From Pseudomonadales bacterium (GTDB taxonomy: Bacteria; Pseudomonadota; Gammaproteobacteria; Pseudomonadales; DC-out160), in assembly GCA_019090455.1 (NCBI GenBank), contig JAHRWA010000038.1, positions 1 to 64,000 on the forward strand: 64,000 bases of DNA, written 5' to 3'. The notes beneath the pieces were generated by a model, which was given only the letters and a program-made list of their open reading frames with translations, did no database searches and had not been told where the DNA came from. This document shows, one piece after another, positions 47,164-57,798 of this stretch (position 1 is the first letter of the stretch; each line of letters begins with the position of its first letter). Made by a program: the position numbers and the translations under genes.

Positions 47164-47408
47164 AAAACTCTCCATTTTTCTGATGGTTAACATTGAACTA
47201 ATTTACCCCATTAAGTAGCAACACTAGGTTGCAATACAAGGACGCCACACTGACGACTTTGTATTCATGCTGCTAATGATTTGAGGTATCTCGATTTGAA
47301 AACAAATCATCAATCTCCACAAGATTAATCGTAAAAACCATGACTTCTTTAAGTGATGATTTTATACCTTGCAAATAGCCGGTTGTCATCTTATTACTTA
47401 TTTAATAC

Positions 47409-48698
47409 CTATACATATCGCAGTTTATCTTCAGAAAGATCTAGCTGCTTTAAAACCTGGTAGTAAGCTTTGCGAGGGATTCGAATCGTCAAATGTAAAT
47501 TACCATCATCTAAACACTCTTCACTTACCACTGCACTCTGCTGATAGAAGGCAGATCGTAATCGACCCTGACATGGCTTTAAACATAATGTCTTTTCAAC
47601 CAGCGGAGCCACTAACAACTCCGAAATAGCTTGAGATATTAGCTCGATACCCTGGTCTTGCGCAGCAGACACCCAAACGCGAATCGGTTTTTCTAACTCA
47701 TCTCTTTCTATTCTTGGGTCCAACCCTAAAAGATCAATCTTATTATAAATTTCTAATCGAGGTATTTGATCAGCGTCTATCTCTTTTAATACGGACTCCA
47801 CTTCCACTATATTCTCTTCACGCTCCTCGCCGCTGGCATCAACCACATGCAACAACAGGTCAGCTTCTCGAGTCTCTTCCAACGTTGCTCTAAAAGCATC
47901 TACCACTTGATGCGGGAGATGACGAATAAAGCCAACGGTATCAGCCAACACAATGGGCCCCACATCCGCTATCTCCAAACGTCGAAGCGTGGGATCGAGA
48001 GTGGCGAATAATTTATCCGCGGCATAAACACTGGATTCTGTCATTTGATTAAAAAGCGTGGATTTTCCGGCATTCGTGTAACCCACCAACGATAAAGTTG
48101 GAATATCTGCTCTTTGCCTAGATCTGCGTCCTTGATTGCGCTGTTTGCGCACCTTATCTAGCCTTCGAGTAATCGCTTTGATTCGGTTGCGCACCATACG
48201 CCGATCAGATTCCAACTGCGTTTCACCGGGGCCTCTCAATCCGATGCCCCCTTTCTGTCTTTCCAAATGAGTCCAACCACGCACCAATCGGGTCGATAAA
48301 TGCTGTAGTTGAGCCAACTCTACTTGCAACTTCCCCTCAAACGTTCGAGCACGCTGCGCGAATATATCAAGAATGAGTCCGGTACGATCCAATACGCGAC
48401 ACTCTAAGGTTTTTTCTAGGTTACGCTCTTGGGAGGGCGATAGTCCGTGATTAAAAAGCACTAATTCAGCACCCTCATCACGCACAATAGCGGCGATCTC
48501 TTCCACTTTTCCCGTTCCGATGAAATAACGAGGATCAGGCCCATGACGGGAACCTGTCACAATACAAATAGGATCAGCGCCTGCTGAGGCAGCCAACATT
48601 TCAAATTCTAGGGGATCTTCTCTTTCTCGGGACTCGGGGAAATCGATGTGAACTAAAACGGCCTTTTCACCAGTCTCAGATCGTTCAAAAAAAAGCAT
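47409..48698 (-). CDS. hflX: GTPase HflX
   Basis: Ribosome-splitting GTPase acting under stress. 429 residues. N-terminal HflX domain with GTGKVEEIAAIVRDEGAELVLFNHGLSPSQERNLE; G1 GYTNAGKSTLFNQ, G3 DTVGFIRHLPHQ, G4 NKID. RLVRGWTHLERQKGGIGLRGPGETQLE precedes the G domain as in all HflX. ATG 48698 gives the normal N-terminus. Sits between hfq and hflK as in E. coli and Pseudomonas. Confidence 0.97.
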   Translation of the reverse strand: MLFFERSETGEKAVLVHIDFPESREREDPLEFEMLAASAGADPICIVTGSRHGPDPRYFIGTGKVEEIAAIVRDEGAELVLFNHGLSPSQERNLEKTLECRVLDRTGLILDIFAQRARTFEGKLQVELAQLQHLSTRLVRGWTHLERQKGGIGLRGPGETQLESDRRMVRNRIKAITRRLDKVRKQRNQGRRSRQRADIPTLSLVGYTNAGKSTLFNQMTESSVYAADKLFATLDPTLRRLEIADVGPIVLADTVGFIRHLPHQVVDAFRATLEETREADLLLHVVDASGEEREENIVEVESVLKEIDADQIPRLEIYNKIDLLGLDPRIERDELEKPIRVWVSAAQDQGIELISQAISELLVAPLVEKTLCLKPCQGRLRSAFYQQSAVVSEECLDDGNLHLTIRIPRKAYYQVLKQLDLSEDKLRYV

Positions 48699-48865
48699 AT
48701 TTAGCGTATCTCGCTGTTTGCGATTTGGTTTTTAATCAGAAGTATAAATAGAGAGCTGGGCCTGCCACTCACAGAATGGCACAAAGACCCAGAGCACCCA
48801 TCACTCTTCCAACCGGCAATAACGGCTAAAGAAGTCATGGGTAAAATACCGAAACAAGTCCAGTA

Positions 48866-49159
48866 TCAGTTATTGCCGAAATTTCCCATGTTTTCGTCCT
48901 GCTCCTCTGGCCCAGAGCCCGAAGTACCTTGCCCCCCACCATCACCAGACAATTTGGGATTACGTGCCGGTACAACAGTTGAAATAGCATGTTTATAAAC
49001 CATTTGGCTCACGTTATTTCTCAGTAATACGACGTATTGATCAAAAGATTCTACCTGTCCTTGCAACTTAATTCCGTTGACTAAAAAAATAGAAACAGGA
49101 ATGCGCTCCTTTCGAAGTGCGTTTAAAAAAGGGTCTTGTAAAGAGTGCCCCTTTGACAT
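48866..49159 (-). CDS. hfq: RNA chaperone Hfq
   Basis: Hexameric Sm-like RNA chaperone for small RNAs. 97 residues. [46 protein letters not shown] is the Sm1 region and [14 protein letters not shown] the Sm2 motif with the YKH proximal-face signature. The C-terminal tail (67-97) is Gly/Ser/Glu/Asn-rich and disordered. ATG 49159 has AGGAGAAAG ideally placed. Downstream of miaA. Confidence 0.98.
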   Translation of the reverse strand: MSKGHSLQDPFLNALRKERIPVSIFLVNGIKLQGQVESFDQYVVLLRNNVSQMVYKHAISTVVPARNPKLSGDGGGQGTSGSGPEEQDENMGNFGNN

Positions 49160-49343
49160 GGTCTTTCTCCTATGTAGGATTAAATGGGTGCCCAGAGGGC
49201 AATAGTCTGCACAGTAATCAGCGCTAGAATCAGCACTGCAATAAACAAAAGTCTTTCTAAATCAATGCACCAAGCTAAAAATACAAAACTAACCTTCAGT
49301 TTCAGGGTCAAGCCGGCATCGCGTCAAGCTTTTGTTTCGTTTC

Positions 49344-50360
49344 TCATATGGTGGCAAAAGGCATATTTTTCAAGGCCGTATTTAACAAATCAGTATCATC
49401 TGAATCCAACCAAATGACGTCTGGCCAACTTCGCAACCAAGTCAATTGACGTTTGGCCAATTGCCTAGTGGCGATAATTCCTCTTTCCACCATAGCATCG
49501 TAGTCTATTTTTCCCGCTAGGCAATCCCAAACCTGCCGATAACCTACCGCTCTGATCGAAGGCAGACTATCTGTCAAATCCTCGCGATTAAAAAGCGTTC
49601 TAACCTCATCCACTAACCCTAAATCCAGCATCAAATGAAAACGTGTAGCGATTCGTTGATGCAGTTCGGCTCTACTGTTAGGCGCTATAGCAAAGCTCGT
49701 CACGTTAAAATCAAATATCGACGCAGCACCTTGTTCTTTTAATTCACTCTGATTATCCAACTGTCGATTATGTAAATCGGTCATCGTGTTACCACTGATG
49801 TAATAAATCTCTAGCGCCCGCTGAATACGTTGCTTGTCATTCTGATGAATTCTACGAGCGGATACAGGATCGAACCGTGCGAGATCCTGATGCAAAGCAG
49901 GCCAGCCTCGAGTTTCTGCCTCTTCAATCAACTTTTTTCGGACACTAGAGTCGGCACTGGGTAAATCACTGAGCCCATCCAGCAACACTTTGAAATAGAG
50001 CATTGAGCCGCCAACAAGAAGGGGGATTTTATGGTTGGCAATTATCTTTGCCATTTCCACTAACGCATCCTTTCGAAAGTCAGCCGCCGAGTATGCATCG
50101 GCAGGGTCTCGGATATCGATGAGACGATGAGGTGTTTTTTTTAACTCTAACGCTGTGGGCTTTGCGCTACCAATATCCAGCCCTCGGTAAACCTGAGCCG
50201 AATCAACACTGATCAATTCGAAGGGATACTTTTCTACCAATTCTGTTGCGAGCGCCGTTTTGCCGGATGCTGTAGGCCCCATTAAAAACACGACATTCGG
50301 TTTATTGGCTTCAGTAATGTTCGATTCAACGCCTTTCAATTCAGAACCTTTCAATTTCAA
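49344..50360 (-). CDS. miaA: tRNA dimethylallyltransferase
   Basis: Prenylates A37 of tRNAs reading UNN codons. Up to 338 residues. P-loop [55 protein letters not shown] and [17 protein letters not shown] are family motifs. The start is uncertain: TTG 50360 opens the frame; TTG 50339 has AAAGG seven bases upstream. A 15-bp duplication creates this ambiguity. No ATG is in frame before the P-loop. Follows mutL by about 45 bases. Confidence 0.96.
   Translation of the reverse strand: MKLKGSELKGVESNITEANKPNVVFLMGPTASGKTALATELVEKYPFELISVDSAQVYRGLDIGSAKPTALELKKTPHRLIDIRDPADAYSAADFRKDALVEMAKIIANHKIPLLVGGSMLYFKVLLDGLSDLPSADSSVRKKLIEEAETRGWPALHQDLARFDPVSARRIHQNDKQRIQRALEIYYISGNTMTDLHNRQLDNQSELKEQGAASIFDFNVTSFAIAPNSRAELHQRIATRFHLMLDLGLVDEVRTLFNREDLTDSLPSIRAVGYRQVWDCLAGKIDYDAMVERGIIATRQLAKRQLTWLRSWPDVIWLDSDDTDLLNTALKNMPFATI
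50325..50354. repeat. 15-bp imperfect tandem duplication at the miaA start
   Basis: TTCAACGCCTTTCAA (50325-50339) and TTCAGAACCTTTCAA (50340-50354), 12 of 15 identical. Each unit carries AAAGG and TTG on the coding strand. Confidence 0.65.
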
Positions 50361-50405
50361 AACCCATCACAACAACACCATTAAGAGAATCGCCCCCCCG
50401 TCACA

Positions 50406-52280
50406 TCACTGGCCACGCATAAACAACTTATCGAGTTCAAACATCGACATTTGCACCCAAGTAGGTCGGCCATGATTGCACTGCCCCGAACGCTCGGTCT
50501 GCTCCATATCCCGTAACAAGGCGTTCATTTCAGTCACCGTCAAACTACGATTAGCACGAACCGACCCATGGCACGCCATGGTTCCCAAGATGCCATCAAT
50601 ATAGCTTTTGATTCGATCACTTCTATCATGCGTTGCCAAATCGGATAACACGTCTCGAACGAGCTGCTCCACATTTGCCTTTCGTAGGATCGCGGGGATT
50701 TGTCGCACCACCACTGTTTCAGGCCCCATCCGTTCCAACCTAAATCCCAACTCATCAAACACAACCGGATTCTCATCTGCGATATCCGCTTCTTTTTGAC
50801 TCACAGCAATCGACACTGGCACCAAAAGAGGCTGCGAGGTAATACTCTGCGTCGCATACCCCTGCTTCATTCTTTCATAAGTAATCCGTTCATGTGCAGC
50901 ATGCATATCAACGACAATTAATCCCTCTTGGTTTTGTGCCAAGATATAAACCCCATGAAGTTGCGCCACAGCAAACCCCAAGGGAGGGTTAACATTTTGG
51001 CTATCATCACTAAAGTTAGGGCTGGAGCTTAAACTGGGGTAGGGATTTGAGTTGGAACTAGAGTTAGAACTAGAGCCAGACGCAGCAAAGGCAGCTATTG
51101 AATCCGATGCGGCTGAAGAATCGGGATGCAAATTTTGATACGCGGCCATTTGCTCCATCACCTTCTGAGAACTAACCCTCTCCTTCAAAGGAAAATACAA
51201 TTGATTTTGAGCGGTAGCCTGAGCCGAGTCATCGACAGCAACAGTCTCCTCCAACGGTTTCTCAAGCTGATTCTCAGGCCGGATATCAGCAATGACACGA
51301 TGCAACGAACGAAACAGAAAATCATGCACACTACGACTATCACGAAACCGCACTTCATGTTTCGTCGGATGTACGTTGACGTCCACTGCACTCGCATCTA
51401 AGTCGAAAAAAAGTAAATACGCTGGATGGCGATCATGATAAAGCACATCCCTATAGGCCTGACGCACCGCGTGTGATGCCACCCGATCTCTTATCGCACG
51501 ACCATTGACGTAAAAGTATTGCAAATCCGATTGGCTGCGAGAAAAGGTTGGCAACCCCATCCACCCCCACAACGTTAGATCTCCCAAATCCATTTCAACG
51601 ACAACGCTACTTTCCATAAAAGCAGCGCCACATAACATCGCGATTCGGCGTTCTTTTTCAGCTTGAGTCCGTGCCGACTTCAACGCATAAATGACACGCT
51701 GATTGTGCTTTAGGTTAATCGTGACGTCAAAGCGACTGAGTGCAATTTTCTTAATCACCTTTTCCAGATGATTAAATTCAGTCTTCTCTTTTTTAAGAAA
51801 CTTCCGTCGAGCAGGCGTATTGAAAAACAAATCCCGAACTTCAACTGTCGTACCTTGACCGTGGGCCACTGCCGATACACTTGCCGCCATCTCTCGACCT
51901 TCAGACTCCACTTGCCAACCTGCCCCCGTTTCATCAGCTGATGAGGACATCACTAATCTTGACACGGATGCCACACTTGCCAAGGCCTCTCCTCGAAAAC
52001 CTAAACTCGCAACGCACTCCAAATCATCAAGGTTGTGAATTTTACTCGTCGCATGTCGACTCAGCGCCAGGGCAAGCTCCTCTTTCGGTATTCCCTTTCC
52101 GTTGTCCCGCACCCGAATCAACTTAACCCCACCCTGCTCGACATCAATATCGATACAAGTCGCACCGGCATCCAAGCAATTTTCCAGTAGCTCTTTCACC
52201 ACGGAAGCCGGCCGCTCTACGACCTCTCCAGCCGCGATTTGGTTTGCGAGCCTAGGACTCAGTAACTGAATACTCGCCAT
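50406..52280 (-). CDS. mutL: DNA mismatch repair protein MutL
   Basis: GHKL ATPase linking MutS to downstream repair. 624 residues. [19 protein letters not shown] and [14 protein letters not shown] are the ATPase motifs. The N-terminal domain runs to about 335; a Ser/Asn/Pro linker follows (about 395-430, with a 12-bp duplication coding SSNSSSN), then the C-terminal dimerisation domain. The C-terminus [24 protein letters not shown] contains HGRP. No DQHAxxERxxYE endonuclease motif is seen: [13 protein letters not shown] is present but the metal-binding form cannot be asserted. Confidence 0.97.
   Translation of the reverse strand: MASIQLLSPRLANQIAAGEVVERPASVVKELLENCLDAGATCIDIDVEQGGVKLIRVRDNGKGIPKEELALALSRHATSKIHNLDDLECVASLGFRGEALASVASVSRLVMSSSADETGAGWQVESEGREMAASVSAVAHGQGTTVEVRDLFFNTPARRKFLKKEKTEFNHLEKVIKKIALSRFDVTINLKHNQRVIYALKSARTQAEKERRIAMLCGAAFMESSVVVEMDLGDLTLWGWMGLPTFSRSQSDLQYFYVNGRAIRDRVASHAVRQAYRDVLYHDRHPAYLLFFDLDASAVDVNVHPTKHEVRFRDSRSVHDFLFRSLHRVIADIRPENQLEKPLEETVAVDDSAQATAQNQLYFPLKERVSSQKVMEQMAAYQNLHPDSSAASDSIAAFAASGSSSNSSSNSNPYPSLSSSPNFSDDSQNVNPPLGFAVAQLHGVYILAQNQEGLIVVDMHAAHERITYERMKQGYATQSITSQPLLVPVSIAVSQKEADIADENPVVFDELGFRLERMGPETVVVRQIPAILRKANVEQLVRDVLSDLATHDRSDRIKSYIDGILGTMACHGSVRANRSLTVTEMNALLRDMEQTERSGQCNHGRPTWVQMSMFELDKLFMRGQ
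51049..51072. repeat. 12-bp tandem duplication in the mutL linker
   Basis: GAGTTGGAACTA (51049-51060) and GAGTTAGAACTA (51061-51072), 11 of 12 identical, encode a Ser/Asn repeat in the linker. Confidence 0.7.
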
Positions 52281-52406
52281 TTATCGGATGCCCTCCTTCG
52301 ATATCAATACAATCTTAAAATCTAAATAGAGACCTTGGCCCCACTAGAGACCGAAGTTTACAAAGAAACTAAACCGTTGGAAAATCTTTCTTTTAGAGAA
52401 AAGTGT

Positions 52407-53756
52407 TTAAGAATTGGGAATTCGCAGGACCTGCCCTACTCGAATAATATCGCTACTAATCGCATTGAACGTTTTCAGTCGCTTGGGGGATATGCGATAC
52501 CGTAAGGCAATTTCAGACAGCGTCTCACCTCGCGCAATCCGATGCCTAATAGGGTCGCCGTTACGTAGATTTGCGAAGTAAGTGTCTGGCGGTGGTTGTT
52601 TGTTAAAGTACTTCTTCACTCCTTTCAATATCGCTCTCGCTAGCTTATTTTGATACTCCGCCGTGGTGAATGCCTTCTCCTCCTTACGGTTAGAAATAAA
52701 ACCCAGCTCAACTAAAACCCCTGGAATATCGGGGGATTTTAATACCATAAATCCCGCTTGCTCAACCTTGCTTTTATGCAATTTCGCAACTTTCCCCAAC
52801 TCTCCCAAAATATAGCTGCCCACATCCAAGCTATGCTCCATGCTACCTTCCAGCGCCAAATCCACCAACACTGATTTGAGCACATCATCCTTATCCTCTA
52901 ACTCCACACCACCGATCAAATCCGCTTCATTCTCCTTCTTTGCCAAATACGATGCTCGGGTACTCGTTGCTCCACTTCGCGATAATACAAATAGGGAGGC
53001 GCCCTGAGTTCTCTCATCTTTCCAAGCATCGGCATGCAAAGACACCATCAAATCAGCGCGATAAATGTCTCTCGCAATCTGCCTACGGCGCTTCAATTTA
53101 ACGTAATAGTCGCCTTTGCGCGTCATGACCGGCCTGATTCCTGGCTCTTTTTCCATGAGATGCTTAAGACGTTGCGCTATTTGAAAAACGATATCCTTCT
53201 CTCTTACGCCATTATGGCCTGTGGCCCCTGGGTCCTCTCCTCCATGCCCAGCGTCGATCGCCACAATAACCTCACGAGTACCGAATCCCTTCTCTTGCTG
53301 CTGGCGCACCGATTTAATCGGCTGGTCGCTAATACTCAGTAAATCCACCACCAATCGATGACCATATTGCTTGTTTGGTTTCAGCACAAATTGGTTCGGC
53401 TTAACCTTACGGTCCAAATCAAGAACTACCCGCAAATTATCCCCATTGTGCACGGCATTACGGATACCTCGAATCAAACTATCTTTCAATTCTACCTGCA
53501 TCAACTTGTCGGCAATGGTGGTATTTTTTAAATCAATGACGACCCGATAAGGAGCCGGCAAAGTAAATAATTTGTAATTGGCCGCTTCACTCATATCAAA
53601 CACCAGACGTGTCTTATCGGGTGCACGCCACAACCGCAGGCCATTTATTTCATTGACCGCAAAACTCCACTGACTTGCGCAAACAAAAGTGAGCAGCAAG
53701 ACTAGGGAAGTGCGCATAAGTGCATATAAGTGAAATGAGGGTATTAATCTAGTCAT
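52407..53756 (-). CDS. amiB: N-acetylmuramoyl-L-alanine amidase, AmiB/AmiC type with LysM
   Basis: Periplasmic zinc amidase splitting septal peptidoglycan. 449 residues. Signal sequence (MRTSLVLLLTFVCASQWSFA if the start is ATG 53717; frame open to 53756), AMIN domain (about 35-135, LRLWRAPDKTRLVFDMSE), Amidase_3 domain with VAIDAGHGGEDPGATG and VELGFISNRKEE zinc/catalytic residues, and a C-terminal LysM (HRIARGETLSEIALRYRI). Between tsaE and mutL as in Pseudomonas and E. coli, where the gene is amiB. Confidence 0.95.
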   Translation of the reverse strand: MTRLIPSFHLYALMRTSLVLLLTFVCASQWSFAVNEINGLRLWRAPDKTRLVFDMSEAANYKLFTLPAPYRVVIDLKNTTIADKLMQVELKDSLIRGIRNAVHNGDNLRVVLDLDRKVKPNQFVLKPNKQYGHRLVVDLLSISDQPIKSVRQQQEKGFGTREVIVAIDAGHGGEDPGATGHNGVREKDIVFQIAQRLKHLMEKEPGIRPVMTRKGDYYVKLKRRRQIARDIYRADLMVSLHADAWKDERTQGASLFVLSRSGATSTRASYLAKKENEADLIGGVELEDKDDVLKSVLVDLALEGSMEHSLDVGSYILGELGKVAKLHKSKVEQAGFMVLKSPDIPGVLVELGFISNRKEEKAFTTAEYQNKLARAILKGVKKYFNKQPPPDTYFANLRNGDPIRHRIARGETLSEIALRYRISPKRLKTFNAISSDIIRVGQVLRIPNS

Positions 53757-53829
53757 AGGATATCGGTACTTACTATACTTATCATTGATACTAGCCTAAT
53801 TATCAGCTAATACTGTTTCTTCTCTTGGC

Positions 53830-54309
53830 TCAAGAGTATCTCAAAATCAGGCTCTCGCCCTTAACCGTTTTTGCTTCCATCAAGAGTTTTCTACCCTCTG
53901 TCGCTAGCGCTATATTAACGACAAGGTCAGGTAGAGGTATGAATCCATCACCACGTTCCGGCCACTCGATAATACAAATTACTTGGGGACCGCTATATTC
54001 TCGAATCCCAATAAACTCCAATTCTTCAGCATCACCCAACCGATAAAGATCAAAATGAAAAACCTGAAACCGGCCCAAATCATAGGGCTCCACTAAGGTA
54101 TAGGTGGGACTCTTTACCGCACCGGAGTGGCCTAAGCCTCGAATAATTCCGGCAGTTAACGTTGTCTTTCCCGCACCTAAGCAACCATCCAAATAAATAA
54201 CTTCGCCGCCCACTAAGGAGGAAGCGATTTCCCCGCCAATGGCATGCATGGCTAACTCATCGCGAGCCAACACAGCTCTCTGCCTGTTTCCTCCATTGGA
54301 TTCACTCAA
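53830..54309 (-). CDS. tsaE: tRNA t6A biosynthesis ATPase TsaE
   Basis: ATPase required with TsaB/TsaD for threonylcarbamoyl-A37. 159 residues. P-loop LDGCLGAGKTTLTAGIIRGLG, VKSPTYTLVEPY and HFDLYRL are invariant in the family; IIEWPERG follows. Start TTG 54309 with GGAGG ten bases upstream. The nnr gene ends 36 bases before it. Confidence 0.96.
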   Translation of the reverse strand: MSESNGGNRQRAVLARDELAMHAIGGEIASSLVGGEVIYLDGCLGAGKTTLTAGIIRGLGHSGAVKSPTYTLVEPYDLGRFQVFHFDLYRLGDAEELEFIGIREYSGPQVICIIEWPERGDGFIPLPDLVVNIALATEGRKLLMEAKTVKGESLILRYS

Positions 54310-54345
54310 CTTTTTTTAACCTCCAGGAAAAAGGGTAATACATAC

Positions 54346-55947
54346 TTATCCATAATTAATAATTTGCCGCAATGGCTGCATCAAGTCAGTGGCTAACAGT
54401 CCGCGTTCCCCTTGATTCAAAGCCACCAAATCTGCCGCCAGTCCATGAATAAACGGCCCCAATGATGCCGCATCCGAGAGTGAAAGTCCTTGCGCCAATA
54501 AGGCACCTATAATACCGCTCAACACGTCACCCATGCCACCACTTGCCATTCCCGGGTTACCCACTGCCGTCAAATAGACTTTCGGATTATCCTCTCCCGC
54601 ACAGATAATCGTGCCTGGCCCTTTCAATACAACAGCGCCACCGTACAAGTTCTGCAAGGCTCTCGCCGTTCTAAATCTATCTTCTTGAATAGCCTGAATG
54701 TCTACCCCTAGCAATCGGGCTGCTTCTCCTGGATGCGGTGTCAGAATCCAATTATCGTTTCGCGCTTGCTGGCCATACCCTTCCAACTTTCCGGCAGATA
54801 ATAAATTTAATCCATCCGCATCCAACACCACCGGCGATGAAGTTTGCATAGCGGCATTTAATAATTCCTCCGACCAGAGAGAGCGACCCAAACCCGGACC
54901 CACCACAATCACATCCGCCTTAGAAAGCAATGGCTCCATATCAGAATCCGATTCTACACTGTGGCACATTACCTCGGGGCAACGTGCTACAACCAGCGGA
55001 AGATGCTCTTGATGGGTTGCCACTGAAACCAAACCCGCACCACATCGCATTGCCGATTCTGCAGCCATAATAACAGCACCGGCCATTCCGTAATCCCCAC
55101 CGACAACCAACACATGACCGAAAGAGCCTTTGTGAGCATTTTTTTTGCGAGAGGGTAATAGCCTCTTTAAATCGAGCAAAGTCACTCGCCGTACCTCACT
55201 GGGAATCCGTTCATAGATTGCCGCAGGCACACCAAGGTCATCGAAATAAAGTTCACCCGAATACTCTGTGCCTTCCCCCGTGAGCAAGCCTTGTTTACAT
55301 GCGATAAAAGTGATGGTGCATTCCGCCTTCACTGCCACGCCCAAAACACGACCGGTATCGGCCGATAAGCCAGAAGGAATATCTAAAGCTAAACAAGGGA
55401 TTGCACTTTCATTTATCGCAATCACCGCCTTCTCATACTCGCCGCCAACATCACTATTGAGACCCGTACCTAATAGACCATCAACCAACACATCTGCCTG
55501 CAACGATTGTCCGGCATGGGTCTTAGCAAGATAGGTCTTAGCAAGATAGGTCTCACACGGCACCTTGTCTTGCAAACATTCGTTATAAAGGGCTAGCGCA
55601 TCCCCAGCGAGTTTATTGGTATCCCCTACCTGATAAAGCATGACCTCAATTCCCGCATTATGGGCGAGTCGCGCTAACACATAGCCATCACCCCCATTAT
55701 TTCCCCTGCCACAAAACACCGCAATCCGTTCGCACTGCGGCCATCTTTGCTTTAACAACTGAAAAGCAGCACCTCCCGCTTTTTTCATTAAATCCAGACC
55801 CGGCATTTGATGCTCATCGATGGCACAACGGTCCAACTGCCGAGTTTGACTGGCGGAATACAATTGAACCGGTAATGGCTCTTTCGCAATACTTTCCAGA
55901 TTACTAAGCTCTGACCTTACCCAATGCGATGAAGGGGACGAATCCAT
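54346..55947 (-). CDS. nnr: Bifunctional NAD(P)HX epimerase / dehydratase
   Basis: Repairs hydrated NAD(P)H. 533 residues. N-terminal YjeF epimerase domain (about 30-240) with VFCGRGNNGGDGYVLARLAHNAG and ALDIPSGLSADTG; C-terminal ADP-dependent dehydratase domain (about 255-530) with DADGLNLLS, LTPHPGEAARLLG and AVGNPGMASGGMGDVLSG. A loop in the first domain reads ETYLAKTYLAKTHAG, from an exact 15-bp tandem duplication. ATG 55947 with AAGGTGG upstream. Divergent from queG. Confidence 0.96.
   Translation of the reverse strand: MDSSPSSHWVRSELSNLESIAKEPLPVQLYSASQTRQLDRCAIDEHQMPGLDLMKKAGGAAFQLLKQRWPQCERIAVFCGRGNNGGDGYVLARLAHNAGIEVMLYQVGDTNKLAGDALALYNECLQDKVPCETYLAKTYLAKTHAGQSLQADVLVDGLLGTGLNSDVGGEYEKAVIAINESAIPCLALDIPSGLSADTGRVLGVAVKAECTITFIACKQGLLTGEGTEYSGELYFDDLGVPAAIYERIPSEVRRVTLLDLKRLLPSRKKNAHKGSFGHVLVVGGDYGMAGAVIMAAESAMRCGAGLVSVATHQEHLPLVVARCPEVMCHSVESDSDMEPLLSKADVIVVGPGLGRSLWSEELLNAAMQTSSPVVLDADGLNLLSAGKLEGYGQQARNDNWILTPHPGEAARLLGVDIQAIQEDRFRTARALQNLYGGAVVLKGPGTIICAGEDNPKVYLTAVGNPGMASGGMGDVLSGIIGALLAQGLSLSDAASLGPFIHGLAADLVALNQGERGLLATDLMQPLRQIINYG
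55521..55550. repeat. Exact 15-bp tandem duplication in nnr
   Basis: TCTTAGCAAGATAGG occurs twice (55521-55535 and 55536-55550), giving YLAKT twice in the epimerase domain. A flanking partial TCT follows. Confidence 0.9.
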
Positions 55948-56021
55948 GAGTTTCCACCTTGTTGTGTCTGTGTATAATTAACTAATTCTATATCCAGGGG
56001 ACTACGGATAGCCATCATCAA

Positions 56022-57083
56022 ATGACCGACGATTTAATCACATTAAGCCAACAAATTAAGGAATGGGGCATTGAACTCGGATTCCAGCAAATCGGTATTG
56101 CTGACTTAGAGCTGTCACCCCACACGCAACACCTACAACAATGGCTGGATAATGACTTTCATGGCGAAATGAGTTACATGCAACGTCATGCCGATTTGCG
56201 AGCTCAACCCGCAACCCTGCAAGCAGGTGCACTTCGGGTTATTTCAGCGAGAATGGATTACCTGGCTGCCGATACGCAAAGAATTGAAACACTGAACACC
56301 CCTTCCAAAGCCTACATCTCTCGTTACGCACTGGGTCGGGATTACCACAAATTAATGCGTAAACGGCTTAGTACGCTGGCTAAAAAAATTGCCGCTCATG
56401 CCACGACACAATCCTATCGCGCTTTCGTTGATAGCGCGCCCGTGCTCGAAAAAGCTCTGGCAGAAAAAGCCGGACTAGGTTGGATCGGCAAGCACACTCT
56501 GCTACTGAATCGTCAGGCAGGCTCCTGGTTTTTCCTCGGGGAGATCCTGACTGACCTACCCTTGCCTACGGACAAAAGCACCACCGCACATTGCGGCAGC
56601 TGCTCGGCATGTATTAGTTGCTGCCCCACCGATGCCATAGTCGCACCCTATCAACTGGACTCGCGTCGCTGCATCTCTTATTTAACGATTGAACTGAAGG
56701 AAGCCATTCCCGTTGAATTTAGGTTGCCTATGGGGAATCGCGTATTTGGTTGCGATGATTGTCAGTTATTTTGCCCTTGGAATCGATATGCACAATATTC
56801 AAAGGAGGATGACTTCTCCCCCCGGCATCAATTAGATCAAATGGAATTAATCGAGTTATTCCAATGGAGCGAACCGCAATTCTTAAAAAATACCGAAGGC
56901 TCCGCTATTCGACGTATCGGCTACCAACGATGGCTCCGCAATATCGCCATTGGACTTGGCAACGCACCGTATAATCCACGTATAGAACAAATACTAGTGG
57001 CTAAGCGGCCCTCAACAGACCCAATGGTACAAGAACATATTGATTGGGCTCTGGGACAGCAGCAATTAAAGTCTGCTAGCTAA
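56022..57083 (+). CDS. queG: Epoxyqueuosine reductase
   Basis: Cobalamin and iron-sulfur enzyme for the last step of queuosine synthesis in tRNA. 353 residues. FRAFVDSAPVLEKALAEKAGLGWIGKHT is the substrate/cobalamin region; the two [4Fe-4S] clusters are held by CGSCSACISCCPTDAI and CDDCQLFCPWN. C-terminal HEAT-like region with RIGYQRWLRNIAIGLGN. ATG 56022. Divergent from nnr, the position in Pseudomonas and E. coli. Just after its stop GTCTGC recurs every 14-15 bases (57071, 57085, 57100). Confidence 0.97.
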   Translation: MTDDLITLSQQIKEWGIELGFQQIGIADLELSPHTQHLQQWLDNDFHGEMSYMQRHADLRAQPATLQAGALRVISARMDYLAADTQRIETLNTPSKAYISRYALGRDYHKLMRKRLSTLAKKIAAHATTQSYRAFVDSAPVLEKALAEKAGLGWIGKHTLLLNRQAGSWFFLGEILTDLPLPTDKSTTAHCGSCSACISCCPTDAIVAPYQLDSRRCISYLTIELKEAIPVEFRLPMGNRVFGCDDCQLFCPWNRYAQYSKEDDFSPRHQLDQMELIELFQWSEPQFLKNTEGSAIRRIGYQRWLRNIAIGLGNAPYNPRIEQILVAKRPSTDPMVQEHIDWALGQQQLKSAS

Positions 57084-57125
57084 GGTCTGCAAGTTGAAGG
57101 TCTGCTAATTTAGGAAGCGGCCCAC

Positions 57126-57695
57126 CTAATACCTTTCCTCTTCCTCATCAGGCAGATTGAAGAAATGCTCGCGGTAATAGCGTAATTCCGTAATGGAGTC
57201 CCTCACATCGTCCAAGGCAAGATGAGTTCCTTTCTTACTCATCCCGTGTAGCAGTTCAGGCCACCAACGAGCTGCTAACTCCTTCACCGAACTGACATCA
57301 AGATTACGGTAGTGAAAATACTGCTCCAGTTTCGGCATACCGCGCCACAAAAACCGGCGGTCCTGACAGATACTGTTGCCGCACATAGGGGATTTTTTCG
57401 GATCGACGTATTTTTTCAAAAACTCGATGGTCTTCGCTTCAGCCTCTGCTTCATTCACTTTGCTTTTGCGAATCCGTTCCACCAACCCTGACTCATTGTG
57501 CTGTCGGGTATTCCATTCATCCATTTCGTTAAGAATGCGATCTTTTTGATGAATGGCAAACACCGGGCCTTCCGCCAAGATATTCAATCGAGAATCGGTA
57601 ACAATAGTCGCAATTTCGATAATTAAGTCATCATCGGGATTCAAGCCTGTCATTTCCAAATCTATCCAGATTAAATTCTTTGCTTTATCAGTCAT
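57126..57695 (-). CDS. orn: Oligoribonuclease
   Basis: 3'-5' exoribonuclease finishing RNA di- and oligonucleotides, and pGpG from c-di-GMP turnover. 189 residues. DEDDh residues appear in [15 protein letters not shown] (Exo I), [15 protein letters not shown] (Exo II) and [19 protein letters not shown] (Exo III). ATG 57695 with GGAG upstream. Convergent with queG and divergent from rsgA. Confidence 0.97.
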   Translation of the reverse strand: MTDKAKNLIWIDLEMTGLNPDDDLIIEIATIVTDSRLNILAEGPVFAIHQKDRILNEMDEWNTRQHNESGLVERIRKSKVNEAEAEAKTIEFLKKYVDPKKSPMCGNSICQDRRFLWRGMPKLEQYFHYRNLDVSSVKELAARWWPELLHGMSKKGTHLALDDVRDSITELRYYREHFFNLPDEEEERY

Positions 57696-57798
57696 TCATT
57701 ACACTCCGGTGATTTCTTTTTTATTAATTGTAACCATATTCCTCTAGAAAGCTGTAAGATTTTAGAACTTTAATATTTCAAGGCTACGATTACCCACG